In this document: positions 56,198 to 64,000 of the stretch, one piece after another
Layout of the letters: each line of letters starts with the position of its first letter
Numbering within the stretch: the first letter of the stretch is position 1
Origin: Methanosarcina mazei S-6
GTDB taxonomy: Archaea; Halobacteriota; Methanosarcinia; Methanosarcinales; Methanosarcinaceae
DNA length: 64,000 bases
Assembly (NCBI RefSeq): GCF_000970205.1
Contig: NZ_CP009512.1
Span: forward strand, 186,001 to 250,000
Direction of reading: 5' to 3'
Notes under the pieces: generated by a model
Told to the model about the DNA's origin: nothing
Database searches by the model: none
Seen by the model: only the letters and a program-made list of their open reading frames with translations
Position numbers and translations under genes: made by a program

Positions 56198-56477
56198 TTC
56201 TTTTATACTGTACTTCTCTCTATTTCCTAGCTCCAATATTAGTTCTAATATTCTTGCGGATACGAAGGTGCGGATTCATAAATAATATTTAAAGTCCCCC
56301 TTCTTTTTTCCTGCATCTGTCTTATATTTATGGCAAACTTTCCATTTTTCTCTTTAATGGTTGCTTCTCCTATCTACTTACAGTATTATTCTATATGCTG
56401 TATAAATATGAAGTCTATGTTGGTAAAACAGCTTCAATAGCCAGATAATTTATTTTTTATGTATAATATTCTCATTA

Positions 56478-56622
56478 AAAAAGTGGGTATTTTTCCTGAA
56501 GTATCCTTAAAAATGTGAGCCCATAAATAAAATCAGGATTAATACAGTTAAAAAGTGGGTATTTTTCCTGAAGTATCCTTAAAAATGTGAGCCCATAAAT
56601 AAAATCAGGATTAATACAGTTA
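56478..56622. repeat. Perfect 72-bp tandem duplication
   Basis: A 72-base unit starting AAAAAGTGGGTATTTTTCCT and ending AATACAGTT is present twice without a mismatch. The surrounding 1-kb gap (56103-57111) is AT-rich and holds no other gene that I can support. Confidence 0.9.
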
Positions 56623-57111
56623 TATATTTTCTCTTCACTCAAACATAAATTACTTTATTTATTCCTGGATATACTCTCAAAGCCTTCTATGTTTTATAAA
56701 ATATATACCTCGATAAGTTAAGCACAATTTCCGTTTAAATATCACTTATGGATTTTTAAAATTTAAGGGGCCCTGTAGATAGGCTAATAAATTTAAACTT
56801 AATTGCTTTATGTCTTAAAATAAGAAGAATATGTCTATTTATTGAAGTTATCTAATATTTATAGTTATCTCCTCTTTTAAATTTATTTTTTCTGTTTTCA
56901 TTGTTACGGTCTACTTTATTTAATCTAGTCTCACTTTGTCTTCATATTTGCTCTGATATTTCAAAAAATCTTTTATACTCTCTATGTGTTCCTTTAAGTG
57001 GGGAGGCTTTCTAAGCCAGTGGGGAAATGCATAGTTGCCTATTCCCATTCTTATTAAAACTTCCATTTTTGTTTCACGATATATGCATTATAGCTCGTAT
57101 TGAGGGATTTC

Positions 57112-58017
57112 ATGAAAGGTAGTCTTTCAGTTACGGTTGATCTTGAAGATTGGTATCATATTCCTTCCGTCTGCAGCTCACCTTTTTCGGTTTACAGGAA
57201 TGTAGACGAATTCTTTAGGAGCTGGCACGGCAGGTATGATTACTTGAGTGAGCCTACAAAAAGGGTACTGGACATTCTTGACGAATTCAATGTAAATGCT
57301 ACTTTTTTTGTTGTTGCAGACACTATAGAACATTATCCGGGATTGGTAGAGTCAATTGCAGATAGAGGGCACGAGCTTGCCTGTCACGGGCTTAGCCATG
57401 CTTGCAAGATTGATCCTGAGACAAAAAAACAATTAATGAGTGTGGAGGAGTTTGAACAAAGGACTCTGACTGCAAAGAAAATGCTTGAAAAAATCAGTGG
57501 AGAAAAGCTAATAGGTTATAGGGCACCAAATGCCCTTGTAAGCGGTTGGATGATTGATTCCCTTGAAAAGATGGGTTTTAAATATGACTCTTCTGTTTCG
57601 GTAAATTCTTTTTACAATAAAACTGATTCAGCTCTGAGAACAGTTTCATCTTACCCTTATTACCCTGAGGAAACGGAACTTGAAGCAGGGATTGACAGAA
57701 ACTTTCTCGAGTTCCCATGGGCTTACTGTCAGCATGGATTGAAGTTTCCGGCATCAGGCGGCCCGATGCTTCGGTTCCTGGGCTCATCTTTTATACTGGA
57801 CGGGCTTATGCAGAGCCTTAAAAGAGGGCATACCATATTCTATTTCCATCCACTGGATATTTCCTGTGCCAGATTCCCATCTCTTGGAAATAAAAGGCCC
57901 TTTTACTGGTGTATAAAAGGGAGGCTTGTTGAACAGAGAATCCGGCATATCCTGAGTAAATTGGATGATGTTGAAAAGATATCTCTTAGAGATTATCCGG
58001 GAGTATCATGTGTTTAA
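57112..58017 (+). CDS. Polysaccharide deacetylase (exopolysaccharide-locus type)
   Basis: 301 residues. VTVDLEDWYHIP at the N-terminus (the usual VDVEDWYH form), ATFFVVAD, GHELACHGLSH with the H-x3-H metal pair, GYRAPNALVSGWMIDSLEKMGFKYDSS, a FPWAYC substrate-side segment and FYFHPLDI. The motifs match deacetylases of the CE4 family with a DUF3473-like C-terminus, frequent in exopolysaccharide and exosortase loci. It removes acetyl (N-linked) groups from amino sugars of a glycan, here presumably the locus product. ATG at 57112 follows GAGGGATTTC; a TTG four codons earlier is less likely. All expected catalytic residues are present, unlike the 35915 protein. Confidence 0.9.
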   Translation: MKGSLSVTVDLEDWYHIPSVCSSPFSVYRNVDEFFRSWHGRYDYLSEPTKRVLDILDEFNVNATFFVVADTIEHYPGLVESIADRGHELACHGLSHACKIDPETKKQLMSVEEFEQRTLTAKKMLEKISGEKLIGYRAPNALVSGWMIDSLEKMGFKYDSSVSVNSFYNKTDSALRTVSSYPYYPEETELEAGIDRNFLEFPWAYCQHGLKFPASGGPMLRFLGSSFILDGLMQSLKRGHTIFYFHPLDISCARFPSLGNKRPFYWCIKGRLVEQRIRHILSKLDDVEKISLRDYPGVSCV

Positions 58018-58684
58018 ATGATTTCTGATGCTTTTGATGTAAAATTCAGGTTTATGAAATCCCTGGACACAGGATATCTCTGACTCCAGAAATATCCGGG
58101 TTTCTGGATATAGCTGAGTTTTCAGCATAATAAAAATTGATCGCAGGATGATTGCAGGATGAACCCTGGAGCTGGAGTTCATTATAAAACAGGACTTAAG
58201 CTCCTTAAAATTCAATTTTAGATCAATTTCTTTCTGTATAAACTCTATTTCTTTTTTCAGGCTTCAATTTTTTCATTTCTACATTCTGTGGAAAAGGAAC
58301 TTGAAATCCTTTTTTTTTGAGTAATCTATTATTTGTATATCAATATCTTTTAAAAGTTCTGAAAATTACTTAAGTGTCTTTTATCTCTCTATAAGACCTC
58401 TAAAGCCTTTAATTCTCAAGTATTTTTATTTATGCGAACATTAATTAACTTGAGAATACTGTATCAAACTACACACCGGGCACAACAATTAATTATTTAT
58501 TAAGCAATTGCATACACGGAAAAGAAAAAGGAGAAGAATGTTAAGGAAACTCTTAGATAGAAGGAAATTTGAGAACTGAAGTTCCCTTAGATCAAACTGT
58601 CTGTGAAATAGCCTCCACGGGAGTTACACAGGCGCTGGCTTTAAATTTAAGTATGGGAACTGGACTCTGTAACTTTCCGGAAGG
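58018..58684. other. Non-coding gap
   Basis: AT-rich spacer, 667 bases, between the deacetylase and the third GT-C-like gene. Apart from a short GAACT/AGTTC stem near 58574 I see nothing. Confidence 0.4.
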
Positions 58685-60508
58685 ATGGGGGACACATTGT
58701 CTAAACTCAACAACAAAATATTGAACCTGCTAACCTCGATTTCTCTGTTATTACTTGTTTACAGTCTCTTCATTCTCAGAGAAATCCAGCCTGAAGGATA
58801 TATTGTCAATATCTATGAACAGCTTCCCTTCCGTTTTTATATGATTTTGCTTTTCTGTTACTTCTCCGGATGCTTTGTGCTTCTTGCGTACAGAAAGATC
58901 AGTGCGGTTTTCACACTGATGCTTGTTCATATTACCGTAATGATAATCCCTTACATGCTCGGTTACGCTTCAGTAGGCAGAGGAGACGAATTTTTATATC
59001 CGGGACTGGCAATAAGCACTGGAATTTCAGGAGCTTCGTGCCCGTCAACCTATTCAGATCTTTCCCCTACAGGGCCTCTCCTGGTCTCAACTCTGGGCCT
59101 TATTTCAGGCATGAGGGCACAGGTATTATCTCACTTTTTACCGGTAGTCTTTTCTATCGCATTTATTACCGGTATGTTTCTGTTCTATCGTGGTTTTATG
59201 AGCCGGGAAAAACTGGTTTCAGTAACCTTTATTTCTTCGATTATCCCATATTTCGGGCATTTTCAGGTATCAACGGTTTCATATTACCTTATTTTTTGCC
59301 TGGTTCCTCTCTATCTCCTTTTACTCTGGAATGCGATATCCCATAAAAACAGGTTGGCAATGGTTGTCTGTTTACTCTTTATGATACCTTTGCTTCCGCT
59401 AGCTCATCCCTTTATTTTTACTTATCTGCTGTGTTTCGCTTTGCTGCTCACTTTTGCAGGTAAAGCCATGCAGTCAGGTCTCCTCAAAAAAATTATTAGC
59501 TTTAAAAATCTTGCTCGAGACCCTCTCTCCAGCTCTTCAGGAAAAATAGTTCCTCTATTTCTATTCCTGTCGTTTACTTCAGGCAGTCTCCTTATCTATG
59601 CAAGGTACGCATCAGGGGTTTTTGATGTTTTCCTTCCGGATATTGTCTGGCGTTTTGAGACCCTTGTAGCTGCAGGTTTTGCTACAATTCCAAGCATGGA
59701 ACCCGGGGTCTTTAAGTTTATACACCTTTTCAATCTTTACTATGGGAAGTATTACATCCCCTTAATTTTTGTTATTATTAATACAATAATCGTATGGCAG
59801 AACCGTAAACGTTTTTGTCAGCACTTTGTCCGCAGGTATCCTCGCTTTTTACTCCTGTATATAGCCTCTTTCTTCCTGGAACTCTGCTTTCTCCTGAATC
59901 CCTTCATACCCTATCCTCCTGATAGGTTTGCAAACCTGAGTTTCATTATATTTGCCCAGATTCCTTTGCTTGGGTACTCTGTATATATCGTCCTTCTCAG
60001 GAAGGGATATCCAATAGGCCTTGGAGCTGCAATTCTTGTACTGGGATTCGTATGGACTTTAGGGTTTTTCAGCTGTTTCAGTTCCCCATATGCCGGTGGA
60101 TTCTCGGAGGTCATCCCGCAGAATGAGGTGGAAGGAGTGCAGTGGCTGGTAGAAACAAAATCAGAATATCCGTATTTTGTATCTTTCAGCGAAAAAGAAA
60201 ATTATGCATTTTCAGAAAAATCTTCTGACAACATAGCGCAGTTTGATGCCTTTTCCGGAGCTTCCGACAATTCCGGGCCAGCACCTGTGAGCCTCTCTGA
60301 AAATTTAATGCCTCTGGAGAGTACCACTGCAAACGAACCTTTTTACCTTATAGTGACATCGTTTTCGGAGGCTATAGGTCTGGAAATCTCAGGAAAACCC
60401 GAAATGGAATCTTCTTCAGTTGAAAGAGACCCTGAAACTCAAAAAGACAGACCTCTGTACAAGATATACGATTCCCTTGACATAAAAATTTACAAGCATA
60501 CTCCCTGA
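58685..60508 (+). CDS. GT-C-like polytopic membrane protein
   Basis: 607 residues, about 12 hydrophobic segments and a hydrophilic C-terminal domain of about 130 residues. The first outer loop has GRGDEFLYPGLAIS (Asp101-Glu102) and then SDLSPTGPLL, comparable in place with the Asp/His loops of the other two GT-C-like proteins but with different residues. A lipid-sugar-dependent transferase or a polymerase is the best guess. The ATG lies immediately after GGAAGG; a TTG four codons later, after GGGGGA, is an alternative start. Followed by GC-rich tandem hairpins. Confidence 0.65.
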   Translation: MGDTLSKLNNKILNLLTSISLLLLVYSLFILREIQPEGYIVNIYEQLPFRFYMILLFCYFSGCFVLLAYRKISAVFTLMLVHITVMIIPYMLGYASVGRGDEFLYPGLAISTGISGASCPSTYSDLSPTGPLLVSTLGLISGMRAQVLSHFLPVVFSIAFITGMFLFYRGFMSREKLVSVTFISSIIPYFGHFQVSTVSYYLIFCLVPLYLLLLWNAISHKNRLAMVVCLLFMIPLLPLAHPFIFTYLLCFALLLTFAGKAMQSGLLKKIISFKNLARDPLSSSSGKIVPLFLFLSFTSGSLLIYARYASGVFDVFLPDIVWRFETLVAAGFATIPSMEPGVFKFIHLFNLYYGKYYIPLIFVIINTIIVWQNRKRFCQHFVRRYPRFLLLYIASFFLELCFLLNPFIPYPPDRFANLSFIIFAQIPLLGYSVYIVLLRKGYPIGLGAAILVLGFVWTLGFFSCFSSPYAGGFSEVIPQNEVEGVQWLVETKSEYPYFVSFSEKENYAFSEKSSDNIAQFDAFSGASDNSGPAPVSLSENLMPLESTTANEPFYLIVTSFSEAIGLEISGKPEMESSSVERDPETQKDRPLYKIYDSLDIKIYKHTP

Positions 60509-60524
60509 ATTTGCTTTTTTCTCG

Positions 60525-60598
60525 CCCGAATTGCGCCTCGGGAGTACGCGGTCCTTTTCACTCCCCGAATTGCGCCTCGGGAGTACGCGGTCCTTTTC
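60525..60598. repeat. GC-rich 35-bp tandem repeat, each with a hairpin
   Basis: A 35-base unit starting CCCGAATTGCGCCTCGGGAG occurs twice with a 39-base period. CCCGA/TCGGG forms a stem in each unit. It lies 17 bases after the stop of the GT-C-like gene and is far more GC-rich than its surroundings. The gap to 61011 holds only short AAGAGGACT-type repeats. Confidence 0.85.
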
Positions 60599-61011
60599 GG
60601 TCGCTTCGCTTCCTCAAGAGGACTGATTTTATCTGGAGATGAGCTAAAACAAAGAGGACTAATTTGTGAGTTGCAGAATTATCTAAGCTCAAGAGAACTG
60701 ACAGTATTGAATCACAAACTCAACCTGTGTATATAAACTATTGCTGGTTCTTTTATAGGCTTACCTGAGAGAAATTTCCAGATAAAAGAAGCTACAAAAG
60801 GAAGGTAAAACCAGCAAGTCAAAATTATCTGAAGCTCCTGCGAAAAGGTTTATACGGAAAATTAGAGTACTTTTTATTTTCTTTTTATCTTTTTTATTCC
60901 TCTGACTGGACATCAGAAGGTGTGGTGTGAGCACTAATTACATTTAACTGAAAAAGAACCAATTAGATTTAACTGAAAAAGGCGTTTGGGTCAAAAAAAG
61001 TGTTTTTTCGG

Positions 61012-61551
61012 TCAGGAAGCTGTTCTGTGGTTTTCTTTCATTTTTGACCTTATATGGTTGCCTGCAAACAGGAGAATTATTCCTATACCTATTATTTCCG
61101 GAATAAACACACCTGAATAAGCCGGGTCGTATGAGCGATTAAGGATTCCAATTAAGTATTCAATAAAACCTCCGGAAAACGTGTCTCTTGGAAATTCCCA
61201 TCCGAGAAACGGCCAGAGAAAAGCTCTGGGAGAGTTCCACATCTGATCCTCAAGTACATGACAGAATGAAGCGCCTGCAATGATCAGGGGGGCAGTCCAG
61301 CCTTTATGGTAAAAGATGCAGTATGCCCCCAGCCCCAGCAGGATCGCAAAAATAAGGGTATGGGCAAATATTCTCCCGCTTCCTATGGTCTCAGCAAGGA
61401 CTATCCTGCCAAGGGGTTTGTCAATAAAGTCCGGAAGGAGTGCTCCAAAAGCTATCCATTTAAAGTCTACGGGAATATTCTTTTTCGGAAATAGACGGCT
61501 CAGCAAATAGAAGATTCCCAGGGTTATACCTATATGACCGAAAATAAACAT
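61012..61551 (-). CDS. YdjM-like membrane protein (putative metal-dependent hydrolase)
   Basis: 179 residues with four or five hydrophobic segments. MFIFGHIGITLGIFYLL, GALLPDFIDKPLGRI and RIFAHTLIF give the His/Asp pattern of the YdjM/DUF457 family (H6, D56, D59, H84), and FCHVLEDQMW adds a further His/Asp pair. The family is described as membrane-bound metal-dependent hydrolases of unknown substrate. It belongs to the housekeeping end of the window, upstream of nothing on its strand, about 110 bases beyond mfnB. Confidence 0.8.
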   Translation of the reverse strand: MFIFGHIGITLGIFYLLSRLFPKKNIPVDFKWIAFGALLPDFIDKPLGRIVLAETIGSGRIFAHTLIFAILLGLGAYCIFYHKGWTAPLIIAGASFCHVLEDQMWNSPRAFLWPFLGWEFPRDTFSGGFIEYLIGILNRSYDPAYSGVFIPEIIGIGIILLFAGNHIRSKMKENHRTAS

Positions 61552-61659
61552 CAGATTAAAAAAGTATATACCATATAATTATTTTTTGGCTGGCCTGCCT
61601 TAAAGACATGCCAGCACAGTTTTTAAATATTTTTTATTACTGCAGATTCACACTATTTT

Positions 61660-62364
61660 TCAGGCCTGGCACTCAGCCACCAGCTTTTCCACGAGTTCCT
61701 GCCTTATTGAAGTGCTCCGGTCTCCACCGCAGACCATTCCTCTAACACCAATTATATCCGGGCCTATCCTTTCAAGCAAAGGAATGTCCTCGAATTTCAG
61801 AGAGCCTGCAATTGCATTCTCAAGCCCGTAGCTGTGAGCAAGATCTGTAAACTCTTTCAGTTCTTTTTCATCCATGAATTCAAAGGTAGATTTTCCGTCT
61901 TTAACGCCTGTATCCACCATAACCACATCTACTCCGGCTTCTGCGGCAACTGCAGGAAGTAAAAGAGGAGAAATAGAATTTATGCGTTTGTAATCCGAAT
62001 ATCCTGAGGCAACAACCTTTTTTAATGGGTTGTAATCTTTTACAGCCCGTGTAATTTTCGTGAGCAGCTCAAGAGCCTGCGATTCGGTCTGAATATCGTA
62101 AAGTCCTACTTTTATGTAATCTGCTCCTGCGACTGCTGCTCCAAGAGCTGCAAGGGCAGCAGTTCCGGGTTTGTAGTTAAAATCGCCAATTGTCGCGCTT
62201 ATTGGCTGCCTGCCGTTCACAACCGCTTTAACTTCTCTGATTACCCAGGGGAAATTGGCTCCAAGAGAACCTTCTTTAGGGTTTTTGACATCTACAATGT
62301 CCGCGCCACCTATAGAAGCGATAATCGCCTCCTCACTATTAATTGGACTTACAAGCAGTTTCAT
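61660..62364 (-). CDS. mfnB: (5-formylfuran-3-yl)methyl phosphate synthase (4-HFC-P synthase)
   Basis: 234 residues, aldolase-like TIM barrel. It condenses two molecules of glyceraldehyde-3-phosphate to the furan precursor of methanofuran, the C1-carrier coenzyme of methanogenesis. VDVKNPKEGSLGANFPW is the family signature, and the residues known from the Methanocaldococcus enzyme fall at the same positions: Lys27 (Schiff base), Lys85, Asp151 and Lys155. Divergent from the HisA-like gene across 112 bases containing TATA-like sequences. Its presence marks the organism as a methanogen. Confidence 0.95.
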   Translation of the reverse strand: MKLLVSPINSEEAIIASIGGADIVDVKNPKEGSLGANFPWVIREVKAVVNGRQPISATIGDFNYKPGTAALAALGAAVAGADYIKVGLYDIQTESQALELLTKITRAVKDYNPLKKVVASGYSDYKRINSISPLLLPAVAAEAGVDVVMVDTGVKDGKSTFEFMDEKELKEFTDLAHSYGLENAIAGSLKFEDIPLLERIGPDIIGVRGMVCGGDRSTSIRQELVEKLVAECQA

Positions 62365-62476
62365 AGAAAGCCTCTAGCAAACATGGAGTTAAATCTTTTA
62401 CACAGTATATTCTTTAATATATACAATAACGTTTATTTTATATTTTTTTATAGGATGATGCAACTATCAAATAAGT

Positions 62477-63199
62477 ATGTTCCGACTAGTCTTTGTAATG
62501 GACATATTTAACCGTAACGTGGTTCTCGCAAAAGGCGGAATAAGGGAAAATTACCGGCCGGTCTCGGATTCAAGCGCTGTATGCAGGACCTCAGACCCCC
62601 TGGAGATACTTGAAATTTTACGTCCAAAAGAGGTTTACATCGCCGACCTTAATGTTCTTCAGGGAAAAGGTCCTCTTGATATGAATGCGGAAATTATCCG
62701 GGAGGTAAGTTTTAAAGCGGATACCATGCTTGATTCTGGTGTATCTTCTTCAAAAGACGTTGACAGAGCACTTTCTATTGCAGGAACCGCAGTTATAGGC
62801 ACGGAGACCGGCACTCTTGAGGTAATTAAGGATTCAATCTCCAGAAATCCGGGACGTATCAGTGTCAGCATTGATATAAAACATGGGAAGCTTCTGAAGC
62901 AGGATCCCAAGATCCCTGAAGACCCATTTGAAATCGTAAAAATCCTTAACAGGCTTCCACTAAAAGACCTGATTTTTCTCGATCTCGACAGGGTAGGCAC
63001 AGCTTCAGGATTTGACCCTGAGTTCCTGCGCAAACTGGCTGAGAGCTCAGCACATGACGTCCTGCTTGCAGGGGGTGTCAGGGGTATGAAAGATCTTTTT
63101 GCTCTTGACAGTCTTGGCATAAAGGGCGCTCTGGTGGCAACTGCAATACACTCCGGTGAGGTCTCTCCGGAAGTAATGACCCTGGGACTTAAAAAATAA
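62477..63199 (+). CDS. HisA-like TIM-barrel protein of methanogens
   Basis: 240 residues of the HisA/HisF type. FVMDIFNRNVVLAKGG corresponds to strand 1 with the Asp of HisA; YIADLNVLQGKG, SVSIDIKHGKLL, FLDLDRVGTASG and LAGGVRGMKDL follow the barrel, the last as a phosphate-binding glycine loop. Methanogens carry this paralogue besides true HisA. Its reaction is not certain, and divergence from mfnB suggests, but does not prove, a coenzyme-biosynthesis role. No strong Shine-Dalgarno site before the ATG; the start is kept because the first residues form strand 1. Confidence 0.85.
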   Translation: MFRLVFVMDIFNRNVVLAKGGIRENYRPVSDSSAVCRTSDPLEILEILRPKEVYIADLNVLQGKGPLDMNAEIIREVSFKADTMLDSGVSSSKDVDRALSIAGTAVIGTETGTLEVIKDSISRNPGRISVSIDIKHGKLLKQDPKIPEDPFEIVKILNRLPLKDLIFLDLDRVGTASGFDPEFLRKLAESSAHDVLLAGGVRGMKDLFALDSLGIKGALVATAIHSGEVSPEVMTLGLKK

Positions 63200-63270
63200 G
63201 GTGCTGATTCGTAAATATACAGAAGATCTTTAACTCAGCTTTATGCCTCCGGTATATAAGGTATTGAGCA

Positions 63271-63280
63271 TCTTATATAG
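63271..63280 (+). promoter_or_regulatory. TATA box of the small conserved gene
   Basis: TCTTATATAG about 85 bases before the ATG, predicting a leader of about 60 bases. Confidence 0.45.
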
Positions 63281-63363
63281 CCCTACAGGTATAACCCATT
63301 TAATAGATTTATCTGGATTCTCAAATTTTTATCATAAATACAAAGAATTTATGAGGTTACAGT

Positions 63364-63636
63364 ATGGCAAAAAGAAAAGTAACTGAGGAAAGTGTTGAAG
63401 AACAGGTAGATGAGAGCGAAGGAGTAAGCAGTGGAGACGGCTACGTGGAGATCAAGATGGGAGGAGGCTGGTACATGACCATCTCTCTCGCGCATAGCGA
63501 ACGTTTCGAAAAGGAATATGTAGAGTTAGCAAAAGAGCGCGGGGGCATGAAAAAATCTCGATTTAATCTTAACCCCTCTCATGTCCGGATGCTTGGTGAA
63601 GCCCTGATCAAATTTGCGGATGATAACGGGCTTTGA
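63364..63636 (+). CDS. Small conserved protein, unknown function
   Basis: 90 residues. An acidic N-terminus (EESVEEQVDESEG) is followed by VEIKMGGGWYMTISLAHSERFEKEYVEL and a basic SRFNLNPSHVRMLGEALIKF segment with a possible helix. No known domain recognised. GAGGT precedes the ATG by seven bases, and the TATA box fits, so it is very likely a real gene. Coding periodicity (G/C at third positions) is clear. Confidence 0.75.
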   Translation: MAKRKVTEESVEEQVDESEGVSSGDGYVEIKMGGGWYMTISLAHSERFEKEYVELAKERGGMKKSRFNLNPSHVRMLGEALIKFADDNGL

Positions 63637-63727
63637 TCTTGATTTTTCTTCCTCTTTTTTATTTTTACATTTCATTAAATCTACTTTTCCCGTATCTGTT
63701 TCTCATTTCCCGTAATATCTAACTCAA

Positions 63728-63817
63728 TACGTTGAATAAACTCAAAAAAATACGTTGAATAAACTCAAAAAAATGCGTTGAATAAACTCAAGAAATACGT
63801 TGAATAAACTCAAGAAC
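63728..63817. repeat. 23-bp tandem repeat, four units, at the 3' end of thymidylate kinase
   Basis: TACGTTGAATAAACTCAA recurs at 63728, 63751, 63774 (one change) and 63796. Each unit holds TTGA-ATAAAC-TCAA. The last unit is inside the coding region of the kinase and supplies its final residues and TGA stop; the others follow it. Confidence 0.9.
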
Positions 63818-64000
63818 CTTTTTAATTACTTTTTTCTCTACTTCTTCCTGGGGGCGAGAGGCATCTATTACCACGAAACGACCCGGATCTTCTGCGGCAA
63901 GGATAAGAAAATTTTCTCGGACATTTTGTAAAAACTCTATTTTCTCAAATTTGGTCTGTTCTCCTCGTTTTCCACACCTTTCAACTGCGATTTCAGGTTC
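63788..64000 (-). CDS. tmk: Thymidylate kinase, C-terminal part (cut by window edge)
   Basis: 70 residues to a TGA stop. KIEFLQNVRENFLILAAEDPGRFVVIDASRPQEEVEKKVIKKV matches the C-terminus of dTMP kinase (last beta strand VIDA and the helix after it). It phosphorylates dTMP to dTDP for DNA synthesis. The last residues (EFIQRIS) come from a 23-bp tandem repeat. The N-terminal P-loop lies outside the window. Confidence 0.85.
   Translation of the reverse strand, partial: EPEIAVERCGKRGEQTKFEKIEFLQNVRENFLILAAEDPGRFVVIDASRPQEEVEKKVIKKVLEFIQRIS

Noticed and set aside
1-64000. tRNA or rRNA genes
   Set aside because: I looked for cloverleaf ends and conserved T-arm sequence in the gaps and found none that I could support.

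Overview
The window is almost certainly a chromosomal segment of a Methanosarcina species. It carries mfnB (methanofuran biosynthesis) with its four known active-site residues, archaeal TATA boxes, AGGTGA-type ribosome binding sites, and several proteins of the disaggregatase-related families known from Methanosarcina. None of the roughly 40 genes whose stops I read ends in TAG, and the only in-frame TAG is an apparently readable one in a transposase, as expected in a pyrrolysine-using lineage.

Layout. 1-2.2 kb: end of a small membrane protein, a CPBP-type membrane protease and a DUF1616 protein. 2.8-30 kb: a repeat-rich surface polysaccharide region with GT2 and GT4 glycosyltransferases, one GT-C-like membrane protein, three secreted beta-helix proteins, a flippase and one IS66-type insertion. 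Two geometries stand out: a 1.26-kb direct repeat (GT2 gene plus long leader) 15.6 kb apart, and a mirrored pair of about 3.4-kb disaggregatase-like genes, each with a related GT4 gene on its inner side. 30-34 kb: sugar-nucleotide genes (epimerase, galU, ugd), enough to make UDP-glucuronate. 34-46 kb: DUF354 protein, polysaccharide deacetylase, GT2, GT4, FemAB-like acyltransferase, second flippase, second GT-C-like protein and an Idh/MocA oxidoreductase. 46.7-60.5 kb: a two-domain GT2, three more beta-helix proteins, a second deacetylase and a third GT-C-like protein. 61-64 kb: housekeeping genes (YdjM-like membrane protein, mfnB, a HisA-like protein, a small conserved protein, end of thymidylate kinase).

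Together the genes suggest one locus that makes, exports, modifies and can cut a uronic-acid-containing extracellular polysaccharide. Methanochondroitin, the GlcA/GalNAc matrix of Methanosarcina aggregates, is the natural candidate, but the sequence does not prove the polymer's identity. The region has been reshaped by duplication, by sequence homogenisation between paralogues and by many short tandem repeats between genes, including a three-fold copied signal-peptide leader at 55.1-55.4 kb.
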